A stretch of DNA of 64,000 nt, from the NCBI GenBank assembly GCA_934561055.1, contig CAKTFN010000003.1, forward strand, positions 124,001-188,000, given 5' to 3'. Made by a program: the position numbers and the translations under genes. The notes under the pieces were generated by a model. It ran no database searches, was not told the DNA's origin, and was given only the letters and a program-made list of their open reading frames with translations. Within the stretch, counting starts at the first letter, position 1, and each line of letters starts with the position of its first letter. Source of the DNA: an uncultured Eubacteriales bacterium (lineage in GTDB: Bacteria; Bacillota; Clostridia; Oscillospirales; Acutalibacteraceae). Shown here piece by piece: positions 56,101 to 62,100 of this stretch.

Positions 56101-59100
56101 AGGTTGCCGAGATCAGCGTTTGAAACAAGTTTGTTAATGAACTCTTCGAGAGTTGCACCGTTGCTGATGAGTCCGATTACGGTCGGAATCAATGCATCAA
56201 TAACTTCAAGCGAGCTTTCGATGTTGTCGAACGTGAACGGAGCATTTGCGTCAACGCCAACCTTGCTGATGTCTGCGCGGTTGAACTTGTCGTAGGATAC
56301 TTCGTAATTGTTAAGGAGCATGAGGATGATGTCAACGATGCTGTCCTGCTTGTTTGCAAGGTTCTGAACGATTGCTGCAAGCGGTGAGCCTTCCTCAAGG
56401 TTGAGCGCCTTGCAAAGGATTGCAAGAATGTTCGGAGTGAGAATGCTCTTCATGACGAACATGAGAACGTCTGCCTTCTGGACGGTCCAGGTCTTGGTTT
56501 CGATCGTTCCGTCAAGAGTTCTGTCTTCTCTCATGCTGCCGGTAACTTCCTTGCAGTCGATGACGTATTTACTCATTTCTACGAAGAAGTCCTGAGCAAG
56601 GATCTGGATAACCTGAACGTTTACGTCGCCGTCCTTAACAACAAGGCCTGAAAGCTTTTCATTGATAAGGTCAACAAGTGCGGAACCTCTGTCACCTGCG
56701 ATATTGATGATATCGTCAAGATCCATTTTGATGTACTGCTTGAGGAGCTTATTGACTGACTCTCTCGGAACAATTGCTTCAACGATGTCGAGAAGTCCGG
56801 TAACCGGGCTGAGAACGTTCTTGATTACGGTTGAAACGCCGTTGTTTGCAATGAAGAATCCGGCGGAACCGAGAAGTTCAAGTACCGTTGAGATCGGTGC
56901 GTTTTCAAGGTTGTTGATGAAGTCAAAGAGTGCGTCAACAACTTCCTTGAGCATATCGTTTGCGGTTGCAAACTTCGAGCTGTCGGTTTCGATGTTGAGA
57001 CCGAGAACCTTTGCAAGAGGAACGATTGCGTTGTCATAGGTGTTTGCGCCCTTAAGGGTGAGATCCGGAGTGAGAAGCTCAATGTTTCCGCCTCTGAAGA
57101 GGAAGTCAAGAACCGGAGCAAGAACGTCGGTAAGCTCATAGATAACGCTCATGAACGTTGTCTTGTTGCTTACGTTCCATTCATAGGTCGGGATGACTGC
57201 GGTCTTGTGGACGGGCTTGTCGCCTGTGGTCATAACCTTTGTGAGGTTATAAACCGTTTCACCTTCGGCTGCTTCGTAATCTGCGGCAACAACCGTGATT
57301 GTTCCGTCGGCTGCAATTGCAATCTTGGACGCATCGGCAGAAGCGTTAAAGTAAGCGTTCTTAACGTCTTCGCCCTTATCGTTCTTGGTTACATAGTAGT
57401 ATTCGTAAACGGTGCTGCTCTTAACAACGTCAGCCCATGTGAGAGCCTTCTTAGCTTCCTCTGTGACCTTTCCGTCTGCTCCGACATTGCCCTCTGCGGA
57501 CTTGTCGATGAAGCTTTCAAAGAAGCCTTCAAGACGGGTGCCTTCCTTCATGAAGCTGTACGGTGTAAGTTCCTTCTTGAGAAGTGCGTTGACAACCTTG
57601 TTGATTGTTGCGAAGGTTGCCTCATCCATTGAACCGAAGACACCTGCAAGCAAGCCGATGAGCTTGTTGAGGGTATCGTCGTTGAATGCGAACTTCTTAA
57701 GGAGATAGTCAACAACGTTCGAGATTGTTGCGCCGTCACCGAGCGAAGCATAGAGCTCTGCAATAATGTCGGCCGGCTTATCCTGGTCTGCAAGAACCTT
57801 GATGACCTTCGGAACGGCTCTGCCAATGATCTTGTCGATCTTGTCGATCGAAGCCGTTACGGTAGCCTTGTCGCCGCCGATTTCAAGACCCGAGTAATTA
57901 TAAGCGAGATATCCGAGATACATGAATACCATCGGGATACTCTCGGCCGTATAATCGGCGTTGAGGAGCTTGATGATTGTGTCAACGAGGGTTGACGGCT
58001 TTGCAATCGCCGTGTCAAGGATATCACGGAGAGTTTCGTTCGTAATCGAGTTGATGTCGAATCCAACGAGGTCGAGGATAGCCTGAATGTTTTCCGGAGT
58101 GAGAATCATTTCGGTGAGTGCAATGAGAGTATCGGCTGCGTCACCTTCAATGTTCTTGCCCCACGGTTTGCTGTCGATTGCGTCCCAATCGGTGTCAACC
58201 GCTGAATCCTTATAGATGATGTTTCCGTCGTCGCCGGTCTTTGCGGTCTGAGCTGCAATCTTCTTGAAGTTGATGTCAAGGTCAAGAGACTTTGCATACT
58301 TTGCAATAAGTTCTTTTACAAGATCTTCAAGAGTTGAAGCGTTAAGGTCAACATTGACTCCGACTTCTGCGCCGTTGGCTTCAACGTCCTTACCTGTGTA
58401 AAGCTTGAGAACGTCGGTTCCTTCAACAAGACCCTTAAGGTCGACAGTTACGGATACCGGAAGAATTCCCTTAACAGCCTTAACAAGTTCGCTGACCGGA
58501 GCGATAAGGTTTGAAACGATTGTTGTAAGTCCGTCCTTACTGATTGTGTAAGAAAGGTTTGCAAAGATTGAAAGGACATACTGAACAATGCCGTCTTTAT
58601 TCTGATCAACAACGCTGAGAATTGCTTCAAGAACATAAGCGAGCGGGCTGTTGCCTTCGGCAATTGTCTGATTGTACTGAGCCTGAGTCTTAACGTTCTT
58701 AACGCCGAGAGCCTCAAGAAGCGGAATGACTGCGTAGTTGTATCCGCTTCCGCCCATGATGTTGATTTCACGGAATGCGCCGAGGGTCTTACCGAACGTT
58801 GTTCCGTCGGACTGATATACGCCGCCGGCAAGGATGAGTTCAAAGACGAAGTCAAGCGGTCTGAGGAGGTTCGTGATTGCGGTGATGAGAGCTGCCGACT
58901 TGTCGGTTGCCGTGTCAACGCCCCATGCGAAGTCGCTCTTGACCTTTGAAGATTGAACGTCCGTGTAAACAGTGTTTCCGTTTTCATCGGTAACGATGTT
59001 TCCTTTTTCGTCCTTCTTCGGTTCAAAGACCTTGATGAGGTCATAAACCTTTTCGCCGTCCTGTGCCACATACTCGGCTGCAACTGCGGTGACGTTTCCT

Positions 59101-62100
59101 TCAGCGTCAACCTTAACCTTTTCGTCGTTTGCCGAACCGAAGAAGGTTGCGGTTTCAGCCTTGGTGTCAGCCGTTGCTTCCTTGATTACATAGGTGAATT
59201 CATACTTGGTATAGAACTTTGCAACCTGAGCCCAGGTGAGGTCGTTAAGAGTAATCTTCTCTTCGTCGGCCTTTCCGTTGTTGAGGGCGTCAAGTACATT
59301 TGTGATATATGTTCTCAATTCGGTTGAAAGCGATGCGTAATATGCCGGAGTAAGCTTGATGTCAACATTGACGATATCCTTGACGTAGCCGAGAACGTCG
59401 GTTACTGTTGCCCAGGTCTTTTCGTCCATGTTTCCGAGGAGACCGACGAGGAGATCAACAACCGTGTTAACTATGTTGTCTGTGTAGAGATACTTGGAAA
59501 CAAGATCACTTACACTGCCCATTCCGAGGATGTCAAGAATCGGGTTGACAAGAGCGTCAAGATTCTTGATTGCCTTTTCGGTTTCTGCCTTGGTAACTGT
59601 GCGTTCTCCGTCCTTCTTGTCTGCGGTTGCATACTTGATTGCTTCTTTTACAAGAGCGGTATCGGGATCCTTGATTGCCTTATACTCAACAATGTACTTG
59701 TTGAAGAGCTTAACAAGGATTGCAACTACGCTTTCTGCAGCGTTTTCGGAAGTGAGATTTTCAATGAGCGTTTTGACGAGTGCGCTTGCATCCGTCGTGT
59801 TGATGAACGAACCGAGAACGTTGTCTTTGAGAACAAAGTCAAGGAGTTCAACAACGAAGTATTTTTCCTGACCCTTAATTGTTGTGACGTAGCCGTCTGC
59901 CGGCTTTGCTTCGATTACGTTTCCGTCCTTGTCAACAACTTCACCCTTGTTATTGATGAGCGAATCGTCGGCCGAGGTTCTTACGGTCTTGAAGCGTTCG
60001 TAGTCACCGAGCATTCCTGCAAGGTTAAGGATCATTTCTGCGCTGAGCTTGAAGTTGATGTTTGCGTTTGCAAGAACGTCATTGATCGTTGAGATGAGAC
60101 CCTTTTCGGTCTTGCCTGCCTTAACGGTGTCTTCAAGCTTGAGGATGTTGAGGTGAAGTCTGAATCCCTCGTCCTTATAAAGGGCGTCAATCTGTGAAAG
60201 CAATGCGTTAACGAAAGCGAGGACGTTTTCAACTGCATTGTAAAGATTGTCTGAACCGAGGAAGTAGAGAACACCTGCAAGGTTTTCTGCAATGTAGTTA
60301 ACCGGTGATGCTGCGAGCTTATTGACGAGAGTGAAGAGTGCGTCAACAACGGCGTTAAGCATATCCTTCGAGTTGTCAATTGCGTTGAACGCTGCTGCGC
60401 TCATGAGACCGTTGTTCATCGAAAGTCCGAATGCTTCAAGGATCGGAGCGAGTCCTTCTTCATAGCCCTTGGAGCCTTGGATTCTGATGTAGCCGTTTCC
60501 GGTTGCGTTCGGGTCGTTCTTGTCGTCGTCAATGTCGTCGATGCTGACCTTCTGATAGGTCTTCTTGTCGCCGTAGTTGACGAGAGTGAGGGTCTTGCCC
60601 TGAAGAACAAGCTGGAGAACCGGGAAGAGCGGAGTGAGAATGTCACCGATAACATCAATAAATGCGGCCTTCTTTTCGTTGAAGGTTGTCTTTGAATCAA
60701 TGCCCCAGTTTGCATAGTCACAAATGACCTTCGTTGCCTGAATCTTATTGCCGTCCTTGTCAAGTTCAAAGGTTTCCTTGCCTTCGGCATCCTTTACGGT
60801 CTTATAGGAGATCGAAAGGGTGTACTTTCCGTCGGTTGCGGCGGTTGCGATTCCCTTTTCGTCAACGTTTGCGGTCTTTCCGTCGAGGCCTGCAACACCG
60901 TAGCACTTAGCGGTGATGTCATTGCCTTCAGCGTCTTTTTCGCCGGTCTTATAGGTGTATTCATACTTGGTGTACTTCTCGGCGATTGCCTTCCATGAGG
61001 AGTCGGAGCCGATGAAGTTCTTGAATTCACCGTTTACTGCGGCCGCAAAGCTCTGCGGATCGAGTTTAACGTCGGCAACAATTTCAAGTACCTGTGAAAT
61101 GAGGTTGAATGTCTTTTCATCGAATGAACCGATTACTCCGACGAGGAGACCGATGATTGTGTTCATCATGTCGTCGGTGAAAACCTTGTCGCCGAGGAGT
61201 TTGTTAACGATTGCGGTGACTGTTGCATTGTTCTTTGTGTCGCTTGCAACCCAGGCGAGGAGTTCCTCAAGGAAGTCTGCGTCAGCCTTCTGAATCTTTG
61301 CGATTTCTTCTTCTGACTTTCCGTCCTTCTTGGCCTGTTCAACCGCTGCGTTATAAGCGTTTTCTCTCTTGTCGGAGAGCATCTTCTCGAGCATCGGAGC
61401 CGCAACCTTGAGAGCTTCAAGAATTACGGTGTCAAGCTTTCCGGGGATTGCTTCAACCTTTTTCTTGGTTTCGTCGTCAAGTTTGTCATAAGCCGCGTGG
61501 TTCGGGATGATGTGTTTGCCGTTGAGTCTTGTGTAGGTTACCGTGTAGCCTTCAAAGAGTCTGGTGAGAATATCGGTAAGAACAAGTCCGTTTGATTCGC
61601 CTTCGATGAGCTTGTTGAGAATGACCGAAACCATGTTCTCTTCATCGTTGAGGTCGGCCTTGAGTACCGATGCAAGAGCCTTGACAACTTCTTCGGAAAG
61701 GACTGTGTCGAGGAGATAAACGAGGGAGTCTGCCGTGTCGGCGGTGAAGGTATCAACAACATAGCGGGTCTTCTTGATTTCGCCCATTTCCGTGTAGTTG
61801 TAATTTTCACTTGAAACCTTGACGAGCTTTCCTTCTGCGTTTTCATACCAGTAATATTCTTTCGAGTTACCGGTTCTCTTGCTGATTGTGATTGTGTGGC
61901 TTACATACTGATCGAAGAAGTCTGACTTGAGAGCATCACCGTTGAAGAGAGCAATTTCATTGCCGTCCGAATCCTTAACCTTGATTCCGGTGAGGATATC
62001 GTTGAGGATTCTGATGATGTTCGAGCCGTTTTCACCTGCGATGCCGGTGATGTCTTCAACGCTGTATTTCTTGTAAGTCTTAACTTCGCCGGTTTCCTTA